Shown here: one piece after another, positions 1-10,965 of the stretch
How the letters are laid out: every line of letters begins with the position of its first letter
How positions within the stretch are numbered: position 1 is the stretch's first letter
Source: Helicoverpa zea
Lineage: Eukaryota > Arthropoda > Insecta > Lepidoptera > Noctuidae
DNA: 64,000 nucleotides
Direction of reading: 5' to 3'
NCBI RefSeq assembly: GCF_022581195.2
Contig: NC_061465.1
Span: 3,908,501-3,972,500, forward strand
Notes under the pieces: generated by a model
Told to the model about the DNA's origin: nothing
Databases searched by the model: none
What the model saw: the letters and a program-made list of their open reading frames with translations, nothing else
Program-made: the position numbers and the translations under genes

Positions 1-428
1 TTATTTCGGCATAGCGTTCTCAAGCAGAAGACTCAAGCACATAAATAAAAACTACAGACTGTTGGTATTTTACTATTTTCTTCGGTACGGTTCATTGTCT
101 TAGCCACGTGTTAGTCATTAAATGATGCAAATAACTAAATTGCCAATAACACTTTAGGATAAATCTTCCAATTATGCACGATTTTCAACGGGAAAACCTC
201 GGTGTTTGATTATGAGGAAAATTATTCACAATTTCACATGTTGATGATAAATGATTTGATGATCAAATAAGTATATCTATCTACCATGTATATGCAATGT
301 AATATTTTTTTCCTGCTATGGCCAGAATAAAAAGACTGAAGAAATATGTCCATAGGTATTCCACATTTCTTTTAGGCCCATTTACACCAAAAACATAAAA
401 GTTAGTTTTTCGTAAAACAACTTTACTG
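1..428. other. Unique AT-rich DNA, nothing recognised
   Basis: No repeat family, RNA gene or plausible coding stretch was recognised here. Confidence 0.5.
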
Positions 429-456
429 ACGGACTAGATCAATTTTACTAGTCCGT
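429..456. repeat. Short perfect hairpin
   Basis: Nine bases, ACGGACTAG, are followed after a 10-nt loop by their exact complement. It could be a remnant of a small inverted-repeat element. There is no context for a function. Confidence 0.5.
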
Positions 457-616
457 TTGTTCATAATGAATTTTTGCAAGGATAGAGATGGACCTATAAG
501 ACCTAAATTCCTAAAAAAAACTGTTCTCAAAACAAGTGCCGTACATGACATTCCATTACAACGTGTGTCCTTTACGAATGCGCAATGGCCGATTTCAAGT
601 GCGTTTATAGAATGCA

Positions 617-630
617 GCGTGACGTCACGC
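617..630. promoter_or_regulatory. Perfect 14-bp palindrome with a consensus CRE core
   Basis: GCGTGACGTCACGC is a perfect palindrome containing TGACGTCA, the full cAMP-response element bound by CREB/ATF bZIP dimers. The motif is seen directly. Regulatory use is inference, because no promoter or gene was identified beside it. The flanks from 457 to 1067 hold nothing else recognised. Confidence 0.3.
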
Positions 631-1067
631 TTTCACTTACCAAGTCTCTGCCTTTACCGAGTCGATATTAAATCACGTCATTTGGTAGGCAAAGACGGGG
701 AATTTTCGGCCTAGTTATAATGTACTTTTAAACGTACTATAGTTTAGGCTTATGTACCTTACCTTACGTATTTAAAAACAGGTCTAGTGCGAGTTAGGTC
801 CATAGAGTGAGAGTTCTGTAGATAGGTATATTGCGTAGAAAATGTTTCTTTAACAAAAGGTAAAATGCATTGAGGGACAAACTTAACTTTGTTGTTGGAG
901 ATCTTTGTAGATCATAACTAGTTTACTAACTGGAAATAAGCAGAAATAATGAAAAGAACCTTAGTATCATCTGTGGTAAAGTAAATATAAATTATCAGTT
1001 TTCAGATTTACAAATGATATAAGATATAGGTAACTCCTTGTAAAAGGTTTAGAATCCCTTGGAGATG

Positions 1068-1212
1068 TCGCTGCTTCAATTCAAAACTACCATATATAAA
1101 AAAATGACACTTTTTTACAGAGGAGCTCATTTACAGACTTACGATTGCATTTTTGCGATAAAAATACTTTTGTATTTTTTTTATTTGTGGTACTTTTGAA
1201 TTGAAGCAGCGA
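1068..1212. mobile_element. 145-bp palindromic miniature element (MITE-like)
   Basis: A 24-bp terminal inverted repeat begins TCGCTGCTTCAATTCAAAA on the left. Its complement closes the right end with one mismatch. The AT-rich interior of about 97 bp has no coding capacity. Ends, size and structure fit a non-autonomous DNA element. The superfamily was not assigned because no clear target-site duplication can be read. Confidence 0.6.
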
Positions 1213-2688
1213 TGTATATTTGTAGGTATCTATACATAACACTCCATAACTTTTGATTACGAAGACATAGAGATTTGATCATAAGGGTCCTTTCCTTCCT
1301 TTAAAACTCTGGAACCCTAAAAACATTAAAACACATTCATTCCATTCTGTAAAACAGCTAATGCAAAAAAACAGATCGTTATGAACACACGGAGCAATAA
1401 AAATTCCTAACTCAAATATCAGTCACGCACACAATGAAAAGTTTTGTATTACGTTAAAAGACCTTTTGCTCCTGAATCCGTATCTTTGATAGATAGAAAG
1501 AAACGGCTGCGTAACTCAAAGGAATAGTACTATATCCAATGGGGTTAGGGCAATTATAAATTGTGTCAAATTACCTCGAGCAATATTTGTTTTTACGGTT
1601 GATATCGATCTTTATATTCATCTTGTAGATGTAGAATATAGATAGGAAAAACTTGAATGCTCAGTTTAATTTGAACTGTTTAAAAATAAAGTTAACGCAA
1701 GTAAGTGGACATTACTAATTCAATCCACATCCAGCCCAGCTCCCTAAAAACTGGTAACAGTAATAAAATAACTTTTAAATAAAACAAAACACTCAAGTTG
1801 TCGGTATTCGCCTTAATTTTTCTTATTGTTATTTGATACTTACTTTTGGGGCCGGTTCACAAGAACGTGACAATGGGCTCGATTATAATGACCGTCTGAA
1901 GGCCCATGGATTCCATTTCCACCGAGATACCCTAACGACTAGCGCCATCTATGTGGCGACTGAGTAACAATGTGCCGCTCCCCCGCCGGCAGACTGTTTG
2001 GTCCCGTTAAATTTGCTGTAAATTCCAGGACAATTCAACGTTTTCGAGGTTTACGGTCTGCTGTTTCTTATTTGAATAGTACATTTTGAGATGGGAGTCC
2101 AAATTGTTTATGAATGTTCATATTGCACAGACAAAACATAACACAAAAAACAAAAAATCAAGTGTGGAATGTATGCAGTCTGAACGTTATCGACTGACAA
2201 GCGGATTTTGCCTAGCAACATCATCGCATTATGATCTTGATCAAAGTTAAATGCCAGGCAACTTAATCTTGCTTTGACCGACATTCGGATAGGTGCTATG
2301 AATGATTTAATACCCTATGATTCCAATGGTATATACTATACGTATCTCAAAATTACATGTTCTTTGGTGCAAACGGAATGCGAATATTAGCCAAACTTCT
2401 AAAATAACTCGTTTCATAATTATATCCGAACTAATAACGGTTAAATTATTAATCACTTTCGATTCATTTCGCTGTTAGTGACAAGAGCAGGTAAACTGGA
2501 CAAGCTGCCTATAAATTGTATATTAAGTTGCAAAATTGTAACAGTCAAGTGCTTAGAAAACTGACAAGATATCCTGCAACATTTTGATAGGTACTAAAAC
2601 TGATTGCAAATGGTGTTAAATTATATACCTACAAGCGATAATGCAATACAAATCGCTTATCGTTTAATAAATTAAAAAAATATATAAA
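1213..2688. other. Gene-free, nothing recognised
   Basis: A locally GC-richer patch near 1850-2010 contains GCGCCATCTA, a motif that recurs near 25549, 57614 and (inverted) 29946. No element ends could be drawn around it. Confidence 0.4.
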
Positions 2689-3193
2689 TGTCGGAGGCGT
2701 CATCAGGATGGCACTATCGTCCGACATCAGTTAGGGTAATCAAGCAAAGAGATAACTCAAAGAAACTCAAAACTTAAACAAACTAAAAACTCAAACGTTT
2801 ATTCAAATTAGTCAGAACAAAAGACAGCCCCCAAAAACGCCCGCCCTTCGCCACTTCCTATGTGTTTTGGCTGGGGAGAAGAAGTGGCGGAACAAACTCC
2901 CCAGCAACACATGTCTGTCTGTTAGGTTAGAAGAACCGTTACAATAAGTTTAGGTACTACAACGCTAGGCAATAACACCAGGTACACTACACGTAACGAA
3001 AGGCAGTAACGCGACAACTCCACGAAGACTCGACGAAGCCTCGACCAAGACTGAACCATGACTGAGCTCCGCGGACGCCACGCTGACCACCACGACTCCG
3101 CCAAGCGCGCCAAAAATGTTGTTTCACCGGAAACGCCACCAGAGGGCGCGCTTGCGTGACGTTTAGTGTCCGTACTATTGACAGTCTCCGACA
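2689..3193 (-). mobile_element. Possible solo LTR of about 505 bp
   Basis: The unit opens TGTCGGAG and closes CTCCGACA, the TG...CA ends with a short inverted repeat expected of an LTR. Read on the minus strand, the GC-richer half comes first. A GAATAAA polyadenylation-like signal then lies near 2800, followed by a T/G-rich stretch, as in a U3-R-U5 order. No internal retroelement genes flank it, hence solo. The flanking AT-rich bases show no convincing 4-6 bp duplication, which weakens the call. Minus-strand 2815-2920 is nearly identical to 5402-5510. The 90- and 82-codon minus-strand ORFs inside are taken as chance. Confidence 0.4.
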
Positions 3194-5400
3194 TATATAT
3201 ATTATCAACACATTATTCGTTGATAGCGCAGTCATATTGATTTCATTTTATAGTAAGCACCAAGTAGATCATAACTCTCCTTAGTGATGTAAATAATAAA
3301 TTGTATTTGACATTCGACAGTACCAAACCTATTGAACAAACTCTCAGACATTTACGAAGTGTTCAAATAAAGATATAGTGAACAGTTTGGCCAAAGTCGC
3401 GCGTAGAATGTGTTTTATTGGCGGCAAATGGCTCAACTTATTATAATCAGCCGCGTAATGGCGTGTCTTTGGTCGAACAAGTCTAGATAGGTCTATGCTC
3501 TGGCGTATGTCCAATGAGGCGCACCGGGCGCACCGGCCTCTTTGATACAAACTTGTTAACTTGTTTTATAAGGTCGTTTACGCTTTTTCTTCACTTAAGT
3601 GCTAGTTAAGAAACAATAATCCTGATAATGACTCGTATTCTGAGTAGAGCATGATTCTTTGAGCTTTTTTTAAAATTCTTTAATCAATTAATCCAAGACT
3701 TTCACTATCTGTTGAGTTCCCAGGTTGTCATAGGCCATACAAAATCCACACGTAACAATTGCGGCAGTCTATTCTTACATAACAAGTAAAAGTTGTATCG
3801 AAATAGATTCAAATGTTTCAAAGTTGTAAACTAACAAGCCGGGGTAAAATATTTTTTTTCATAAACTTAATTATGCAAAGGTTACGGTCGTGGAACTAAG
3901 AAGTATTTATTATAAGGCGTCGCTATAATGCGTGCAGACGGACTTTTAAAACTAAACTTGTCCTTAAAATTATCAAGTTCAAAGACCCTTTTGTGAACTT
4001 TATAATAATGTAAATCAATATTTCTGTCTCATTTCACTAAAGTTTTCTTTATGGTAACTGTCAAAGATTGTGTGAGACGCAATCATACCTAGTGTATTGA
4101 TTATGTCTCATTTTTATTCCCATTACGTAATTTTCTAACCTTTAAGCGTCCTATAGATTTTTTGCTTTTACTTTCAGCGTAGTTTGTTACATCGTACTGA
4201 AATAATGGGTATTATGTCGACATCGGTCCTATTGAGGTAGGTGTTACGTCCAACAGTTTTGAGAAAAGTTTTTTTTTTCTATCTAGACGCTGTTCCATTC
4301 AATGAACTTCCCAAAAAGGAAGAGGTTCTAAATTTGTCGGAATCTTTTTTTGTATCTCAATGTGATTTAAAAACAGATACAACATAGAAAGCTGTGTCGT
4401 TTTAATCTCAACATACGAGTATTACCACGCCTCTTAAGGGATTCGGTTAACGAAATTTCTACACAACGCTACACTTTAAAGCACGTTTTGTATCTAAAAG
4501 AAATATGATATGTCATGAATGTTTGCGAAAAAACAAAGGGATGCGATCCAAAATTATGTAAAGAATCCTCAAGAGAGAATACAGAGCAATAGGCCTTGGA
4601 GAAAAATGTGAAACCCTATTCGCAGTAGATACGTTGTTAGCAAAAATTAATGCCTTTACTGAACATATGTTACGCACCATGCAAATGGTTTGCTACACAC
4701 AACATTACGCACACGAAGACATTAGTCATTTGCGCGGAATTTAAGTTGGAGTTCGCACACAGTCCCTTGCTGCCCCGTCAGAGTTCTTATAGACAAGTGT
4801 TGTCTATGTGTGAGTGATGTAGATGATGAATGTATAAAGAGTAGCATAGAAGTACATGGGTGACTTTCATGCGGTTACCGAGGCGACAATTACCAAAGAT
4901 ACCGCTTCGCGATCTACTGTTGACAGTTGTCGCATTGTTTACTGTTATGTGGAGCAATCCGCATTATTATGAAATTTGACTGGGTATCTGGCTGTGTTAA
5001 GTTTCGATATTATTTATTGTAAGGTAAAGGAGTTCAAGAATGCACTATAGATTTTAATTAAAACAGGCTTTCTTTTGTTTCAACTTGAACCTGTTCAGAG
5101 CCATCTGATTCCTTTTATAGGAGCCCAGTTCGTAAAATTAGATCATGAAATTGCTTTGGTAAAATCGGAAACAAATAATCACAAGCTGGGTTTAGTGTTA
5201 TCTTTTTCACAATAAACAACTTAGTGTCGAATTATCAGTTCCCCTGTTTTTACTCTACTGAGTTTATAAGTTAAGTTGTTATTTTAAGATAATTGAATAT
5301 CTTTTTCTTTTTACTTGTTTTTTTTTTTTATACAAATTTATGTGTATAATTTTGAGTGATATTTTTATTTATTTTTTTGTATACGGTTCTTCAAACCATA
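3194..5400. other. Gene-free, nothing recognised
   Basis: A 68-codon minus-strand ORF at 3344-3550 lies in a GC-richer patch but has no recognisable domain or splice context. The rest is AT-rich unique-looking sequence. Confidence 0.4.
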
Positions 5401-5575
5401 CAGACAGAATTGTGTTGCTGGGGAGTTTGTTCCACCACTTCTTCTTCCCAGCAAAAACACATAGGAAGTGGTGAAGGGCGGGCGTTTTGGGGGCTGTCTT
5501 TTGTAGATTTGACGTTCAAAAAGTGCTGATTTTCAGCCTACTTTGAATAAATGACTTTTGATTTTGATTTTTTTG
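5401..5575 (+). mobile_element. 5'-truncated non-LTR retrotransposon 3' end
   Basis: The segment ends with a GAATAAA signal and a repetitive TTTTGATTTTGAT tail, the 3' architecture of several insect LINE families that end in short tandem repeats rather than pure poly(A). No coding sequence remains. About 105 nt (5402-5510) are shared at roughly 94 percent by eye with the complement of 2815-2920 inside the LTR-like unit. Target-site duplications could not be read. Confidence 0.5.
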
Positions 5576-5867
5576 ATTTTGATCTACACAAACAGCCTAG
5601 CTCAGTTTGTTCGCAATGCCAATCAGGAAATTTAACTGTATGACTAACATAGCAATAAGAATACAAAATTTGTTTAACCTAGCCTAGCACTCATTCTTTT
5701 TTTTTCTCTTTTCGTTTCTTTTTGAACTGTAAAGCACGACGCATGCGGTGTTTACCTTTAATTAGGTGTGCAGTATTTATTTATTTGTATCCTAGTTTTA
5801 AGAAAAATAAGTTATGCATGGTTAGCTGTAATACCTGTTGGTAAACCATAAATAAATAAATATGGAA

Positions 5868-6003
5868 CTAGCTGTTTCCCGCAGTTTCACCCAGCTTTCC
5901 TAGCTTCCAACAGCGTCAGAGTATTTCAAATAGGTTCAGGAGTTTCGGAGCCTTTAGAAGTACAAACAAAAGAAGTTTCCTCTTTATACAATATAAGCTA
6001 CAT
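5868..6003 (-). mobile_element. Helitron-like non-autonomous element, degenerate
   Basis: On the minus strand the element runs from an AT-rich start containing CTTATATTGTATAAAGAGG to a CTAG end (5868-5871) preceded by GC-rich sequence. Helitrons end in CTRR a few bases after a hairpin and insert between A and T. An A flanks the CTAG end here, consistent with a T on the element strand. It resembles the copies at 17293, 43051 and 56908. Confidence 0.5.
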
Positions 6004-6484
6004 ATATTTCTAGAGCTTTTTATATATACTTTTTTTCTAGTAGACATGAACGGTCATTGCGATAAGGGTGTGTGACCTGCAATGGTAAAGTTGCGTGCTC
6101 ACTTCCAATCCTGTAAACCTGTGACCCGTAATACATGCATACTTGACTATTAGAAATATTGTGTTACTTTATTCTAATATAACTTCTTATATGCAATGCA
6201 ACCTGGTTGCTACTTTCATTGGCTACTCCACAATAGAAAAAATAACCAAATAACCTTAAATCAAGACAATAAAGAGCAGAAAAACGAAATGAAGAAAAAA
6301 TCAACCAACAAAAATACTTTGGCAACCAAAAAAGACTAGCAGAACGTGAAGAATCACCTAGATGGAACACAAAAATAAACAGCTAGGTTTACCAAGATTA
6401 GTAGACATTTGACAAATCAAATGAGAAATCCAGCCTAGTCCCTCAATACAACAGTTATGATGAGTCGTGTCATATCAGTAGAAC
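6004..6484. other. Gene-free, nothing recognised
   Basis: AT-rich sequence. A 68-codon minus-strand ORF here has no coding signature. Confidence 0.4.
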
Positions 6485-6503
6485 ATTATTATTATTATTT
6501 AAA

Positions 6504-7206
6504 TGTATGTCTCTTCCAGACCTCGGGACTATAGAGTCCCGGATTTTTGGGAGGCGAACGTGGGGCCGAAGCCAACACGCTGAAGCCCTTTTGAGACAAC
6601 TTTAATGAAATGGTGACACAAAACCGACGATTATCCCTGTATACACTATAGAAATGTACCCAAGGACAATCCCCGGTTCTGTGCTAAACTATTGCTAACT
6701 TTGGATGAAAACTACTTAGGCTATTGTGATGGGATGCTAATGGACTAGGAATGGGGAAACTACGGGAACTATGGCACCTGCCGATGACAATGTATTAAAT
6801 ACATGTTAAAATGGCAGGTGGAGACTTGCCAACTCACTTACTGGGCCCCCGGGAATCAGTCACTGAAAAGCAACAAGAGGGCAACAGGGACATGAGCGGC
6901 TGAGAAGGGTGAGGATAACTCGGCGGACTTTAAACGCAGATCACGCGCTCCCTGTGGGTCCAGCATCACCGGCCCACTCGCCACTTACCACGAGGCACCT
7001 ACCCTCCGAGCAGGACTAACCTTGCTCTAGCGACTCCACTCTGACCGGCCGATGAAGGCAAGCCAAGAGGCGGGGGACCTATCCCCCGTCATGCTTCACT
7101 CCGGCAAGCCGGAGGTGGGGGACAGTATACTCTCCCTGGAGCACTCGGATATATAGCCCCGCGGGGTCGCTACTCCCCGTCATCCGCCTCAGATGCCCTG
7201 CGGGGC
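6504..7206 (+). mobile_element. 0.7-kb unclassified retroposon, copy A
   Basis: This 703-bp unit is matched on the opposite strand at 13493-14190 over its whole length, with only scattered differences. Over the last 120 nt I counted one. Both copies start at the same base (TGTATGTCTCT) and end at the same GCGGGGC, so the unit is a complete mobile entity rather than a randomly truncated LINE. It holds three conserved stem-loops (6524-6541, 6775-6820, 7099-7114). No convincing ORF was found. Copy A lies between two ATT-rich blocks (6486-6499 and 7207-7226), as if inserted in the (ATT)n tail of the adjoining RTE remnant. Confidence 0.65.
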
Positions 7207-7620
7207 TTATTATTATTATTATTATATCTAGCCTGTAGTGTCCCACTGCTGGGCAAAGGCCTCCCCATCTCGCTTCCACTCTTCCCGATCTTTCGACCGT
7301 GTCCACCAGTCTCGACAGTAGGCGTCTAGTTCGTCACGCCATCTCTTCCGGGGCCTACCCCGCCTGCGGTGTCCATCCTGAGGTGTCCACTGGGTGACAA
7401 TAGTGGCCCATCTCTCCGGATGCATTCGGCTGACGTATCCGGCCCAGTTCCATTTTAATGTTGCCGCCTATTGGCCTACATCAGCGACTCCTGTTCTGGA
7501 ACGTATCACTGTATTCCGTATGCGATCGGTCCGTTTAATGCCTAAAAGGCTACGTTCCATTGCCCTTTGGCAAACCTTGAGCCTGGACTTCTGACACTCG
7601 GTGAGAGACCAGGTTTAGAA
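7207..7620 (-). pseudogene. RTE-clade LINE, C-terminal reverse-transcriptase ORF remnant and 3' tail
   Basis: Translation of the minus strand gives the characteristic C-terminal tail of RTE-type LINE polyproteins: CQRAMERSLLGIKRTDRIRN, then LKWNWAGYVSRM, GRPRKRWRDELDAY and a final GEAFAQQW. These segments occur in the usual order and spacing. Only the last 130 or so residues survive, so the endonuclease and catalytic RT domains are absent (5' truncation). An in-frame TAG at 7468-7470 and a broken frame near 7615 show it is dead. The 3' end carries an (AAT)n tail, which is interrupted by the 0.7-kb retroposon. Confidence 0.85.
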
Positions 7621-7700
7621 CATACAAAACTTAATTTAACAGACTTGTACAGAGAGTCATAAGACAATAATAATGTAACAGGGCTTCGAAGATTTAGAGT

Positions 7701-7943
7701 GCCTGCACTGCCTGCAGACTAAATGGTCTAAACTCTAAACTGCCTGACCCGCCACAGCCGACAGTAGTCCCGATGGTTGGCAATTTTTTAAATGAAAATC
7801 TTGATTAAAATGAAAGTTTTTGTCGCTCTGCTACCGGCTAACTACATGATCTTTGTAATGTGCGTACTACCATTTCCATTCATCTTCATACTGATTTATG
7901 AGCCCAAACAAACTATCGGCTCACTAAAAGTTTGCAGTGTGCT
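7701..7943. mobile_element. Inverted-repeat element, copy 1 of a local pair
   Basis: The right part (from ATCTTGATT to TTTGCAGTGTGC) aligns with 19722-19878. Both copies share an ACCGGCT core, CCATTCATCTTCAT, and ACTAAAAGTTTGCAGTGTGC at the right end. The left end carries a degraded inverted copy of the same terminus. A decayed non-autonomous DNA transposon fits best. No superfamily was assigned. Confidence 0.45.
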
Positions 7944-9471
7944 CCTCTAAAACTTATTGCTAGCATTGCAAGCGAAGTGGCCTACGAATACGACCATTCA
8001 TAAACATTTTATAGGACACACACTGATTTCTAAAGATTTATTTCAAAGTTCAAAGGTTTTTCTGCTGAATTTGTTTTATTGTTTTCGTCTTTATGTGTTT
8101 GTTTATTATTTTCAATTATATTAATAATAGTAAAGTCCTTTACTATCTTATTAGTGAGCTTTATGAACCTTTGTAATAAGACCTTGTATTATATCTGTAT
8201 TTCTAAAAATAAGTCTACATGACTTGAAATATTTTAATAATTTAATTAAGAGTCGCAGCTTTTATTTTTCACTTTTCTTTATTCTGCTGTCTTAATATAT
8301 GGATAAGATCAATACAGCCTAGGTACTTACCACGTCATCTTCGTTTCCTACCACTGTCTCATAAACATTATCACCTTTATTTATCTATAAAAAATTATCC
8401 AGTAAGTCAAGTATAACTCTCAGTTTGAATGAAACCTACTTACTTACTTGTTAGTAAGTAAACTCCATACGGCTTACCGACACTCACTTCAAATCGACTC
8501 GCATTTATGTAACGTAGCTAATATTCAGATAATCTATCATAGATCTAAACTAATTCTGGTCTCTGTAATGTTAACGTCATTATATGAACATCTTGGTGAT
8601 CTTTATCTTCAGTATAAGGATTATAGTAGTTTCACTAATTCACTAGTATCTCAGAAAAACCACACCCGGATTTCTGGACCCCTTCTCAGGACCTATACTA
8701 AGTTTGAACAGTGCCTTTAAAATGGTTCAGTAGTCTCTTAAAAGCGGGAGAGACATATATGTAGTTACTTTCACGTTTATATTAATAGTAAGGATTATAA
8801 ATAAGGAACGATAATACTTATTTAACGTTATAGCAGTACCAACATTAACGTTGGCAGCTTTTCGCTTTTATTTTTCTTTCTGAAAATCAATGGATAATCT
8901 ACAGCACCTTTTTACATTAATCTGTTTTCTGTTAACGTTGAGTTTAAATATTTTAATTAAATGCACTTTACTATCGTAAATCCATTGAAAGTACAGAAAT
9001 ACATCTCACTCTCGTGTTTTTGTAAAAGATCAAAGTCTTTTGGATAAATCCATTAAACAGTGCCTTTGTGATAATTTATCCGTACTTTTTCGTCTTTTTT
9101 ATATTTATCACTCTTTCACTGTCTGTTCATAATTGCATTTAGATCCAATATTTAATTATAGGTTTGCGTTTAAAAAACTGTCCATACAAAATTACACTTA
9201 AATCGAGTAAAAAAAAAATTAGTAGTAATTTTACCGTTAACCACAAAATAACAAAGAGCAGAATCCAAAACGCAATACGGTTAGAAACTTTGAATTTATA
9301 CACACATGAATCCAAGATATTTCCCCAAGTGGATAAGAAGAAATTATACAACGCCCCACGTGCCACAACGCTAACACACCCTTCTGAAGTTCTCTCCCTT
9401 TAACACAAGGAAACAGAACGAGATAGATGATAAAACAAAATACACATTCATACCTATACATTTTTAATACT
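7944..9471. other. Gene-free, one small hairpin
   Basis: At 8440-8461, TTACTTACT and its exact complement flank a 4-nt loop. ORFs of 75-90 codons here are AT-driven, lysine- or isoleucine-rich and unconvincing. Confidence 0.4.
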
Positions 9472-9640
9472 AGATCAAAGTCAAACTAATAAGTTTTTAT
9501 TTCATATAGACAAGACATATTACAGGTGCTTAAGAAACCTCAAGCTAGTTGCGTTAAAAGAATGGGCCTTATGGAGAAGAACCGACAAGAAACTCCATAG
9601 ACACTCTTTAAAAAAAAAGAAATGTTTACAAAATTTTATG
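9472..9640 (-). mobile_element. Non-LTR retrotransposon 3' end, 5'-truncated
   Basis: On the minus strand the segment contains an AATAAAA signal followed by TTAGTTTGACTTTGATC, a short-repeat 3' tail typical of lepidopteran LINEs. Upstream is a conserved-looking stretch whose plus-strand form is CCTTATGGAGAAGAACCG, which I associate with a high-copy moth repeat (recollection, not searched). No ORF remains. A second, weaker tail-like stretch (ATTCAAATTCACATTTATTT) lies at 9860-9890. Confidence 0.4.
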
Positions 9641-10580
9641 GGTTGAGCCTGAGAAAATTATACAATGCAAATTGAACTAGGAAGTTTTGTGATAAAATTG
9701 TAATATAAACTGATTTTACTAAGTTAATAAATTAAACAAACCAAGTTATATAAAACAACGATCCTACATATCTACTATCAATGATTATAAAGCAAAAACA
9801 TATGTTTGCAAATGACATAATGCAGCGATTATTTCAGCTCAAACAAAAACGTTTAACACAAATTCAAATTCACATTTATTTAGTTAAATGTGTTCAAGTT
9901 CGGTAACAAAAATCGCATCAAGATTATTATTACTAATGAATGAATAATTGTTTTAAGCCGTAGGAACAACAGGATTAACAAATCGTGTTAAAAGCTAAGA
10001 AATGAGTTGCAAAGCAGCATGTTCTTCAAATGGCTATAATAAATAACCAACTCAAGTTTACTAGCTAATACTCGATACTCGATAGAAATCCTTTGTATGA
10101 TTTTTTCTCCCTACATTAGTTTATGGTACAATAGTGAAGTTCTGTTAATGCCTTCTCATGGTCTCATCCCATCAAGTGTGAATGCTTAGGCCTCCCAAAG
10201 GATGATCCCAGGTCTAGTTCAAGCCATACATTACAACGTAATCCAGCTTTAAAGCGTACATAACCGCTATCTACTTAATACATGTCTACCTTCGTGAACG
10301 CTCCCTTCTTCTCAAAACTTGACGTCCATAAATCCTTGATAAGTCTCACCTGTCACTGTCGTTCTCTTTTCAATAAAACGAGACGCCAATAGATTTACAG
10401 AACGCTTCAATTACAGAGTGCTTACAGACATTTATAAAGTCCCAGTTTTTATTGCGCAGACTGAACGCCCAAAAAAGTTTTGAAGCATTTTTTCCTAAAC
10501 GGATGCCAGCTGTAAAATAAACGCTAAGCGACCCCATCTGGACATTCATCACAAATATCACTGCCAATCAAATAACATTA
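9641..10580. other. Gene-free, nothing firm
   Basis: Nothing recognised apart from the possible LINE tail at 9860-9890 noted with the preceding element. Confidence 0.4.
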
Positions 10581-10581
10581 G

Positions 10582-10965
10582 ATGTTTGTATATAGTTTAG
10601 TATTATGTATAAATAAAAGAGCAGGGATTGATATTACGTTAATTACCTGCCGGCCCGAAACGTCCTTTGTCGGTCGGCTCGAACGGAGTTCATTGATTCC
10701 GTTTCTGCGCCCCCTTTGCTCCTATAACGCAAACCAGCTTAAAAGAACCCCAGCCCGGTCCAACGCGACCACCTTTTATCAACATTTTTGTACAGACAAA
10801 GGGGGCAGGGGAGGTCAGCTTACCTGGACGTGCAACGCCAACATGTGTTTGTGGCATTGGCCTCTACGTTTCGATACTGGAATTTGGTCTTTAATTGGGG
10901 GCTGTAAAGCGTATTTTAGGTCGTATTGCGAATGGAGATTTTTAGAAAATACTTTTTTTGCGTAA
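10582..10965. other. GC-rich island with a 127-codon ORF and an opposing splice-donor-like site
   Basis: This is one of the longer open frames in the window (plus strand, cysteine- and tryptophan-containing, no recognisable domain). It lies in a distinctly GC-richer patch. On the minus strand CCAG|GTAAGC at 10824/10823 is a near-consensus 5' splice site. A short untranslated or coding exon on the minus strand is therefore as likely as a plus-strand gene. Neither strand gives a complete gene model and no protein family was recognised. Confidence 0.15.

Noticed and set aside
3344..3550. 68-codon minus-strand ORF in a GC-richer patch
   Set aside because: No domain, no start context beyond ATG-like choice and no supporting signals. 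Length is within chance.
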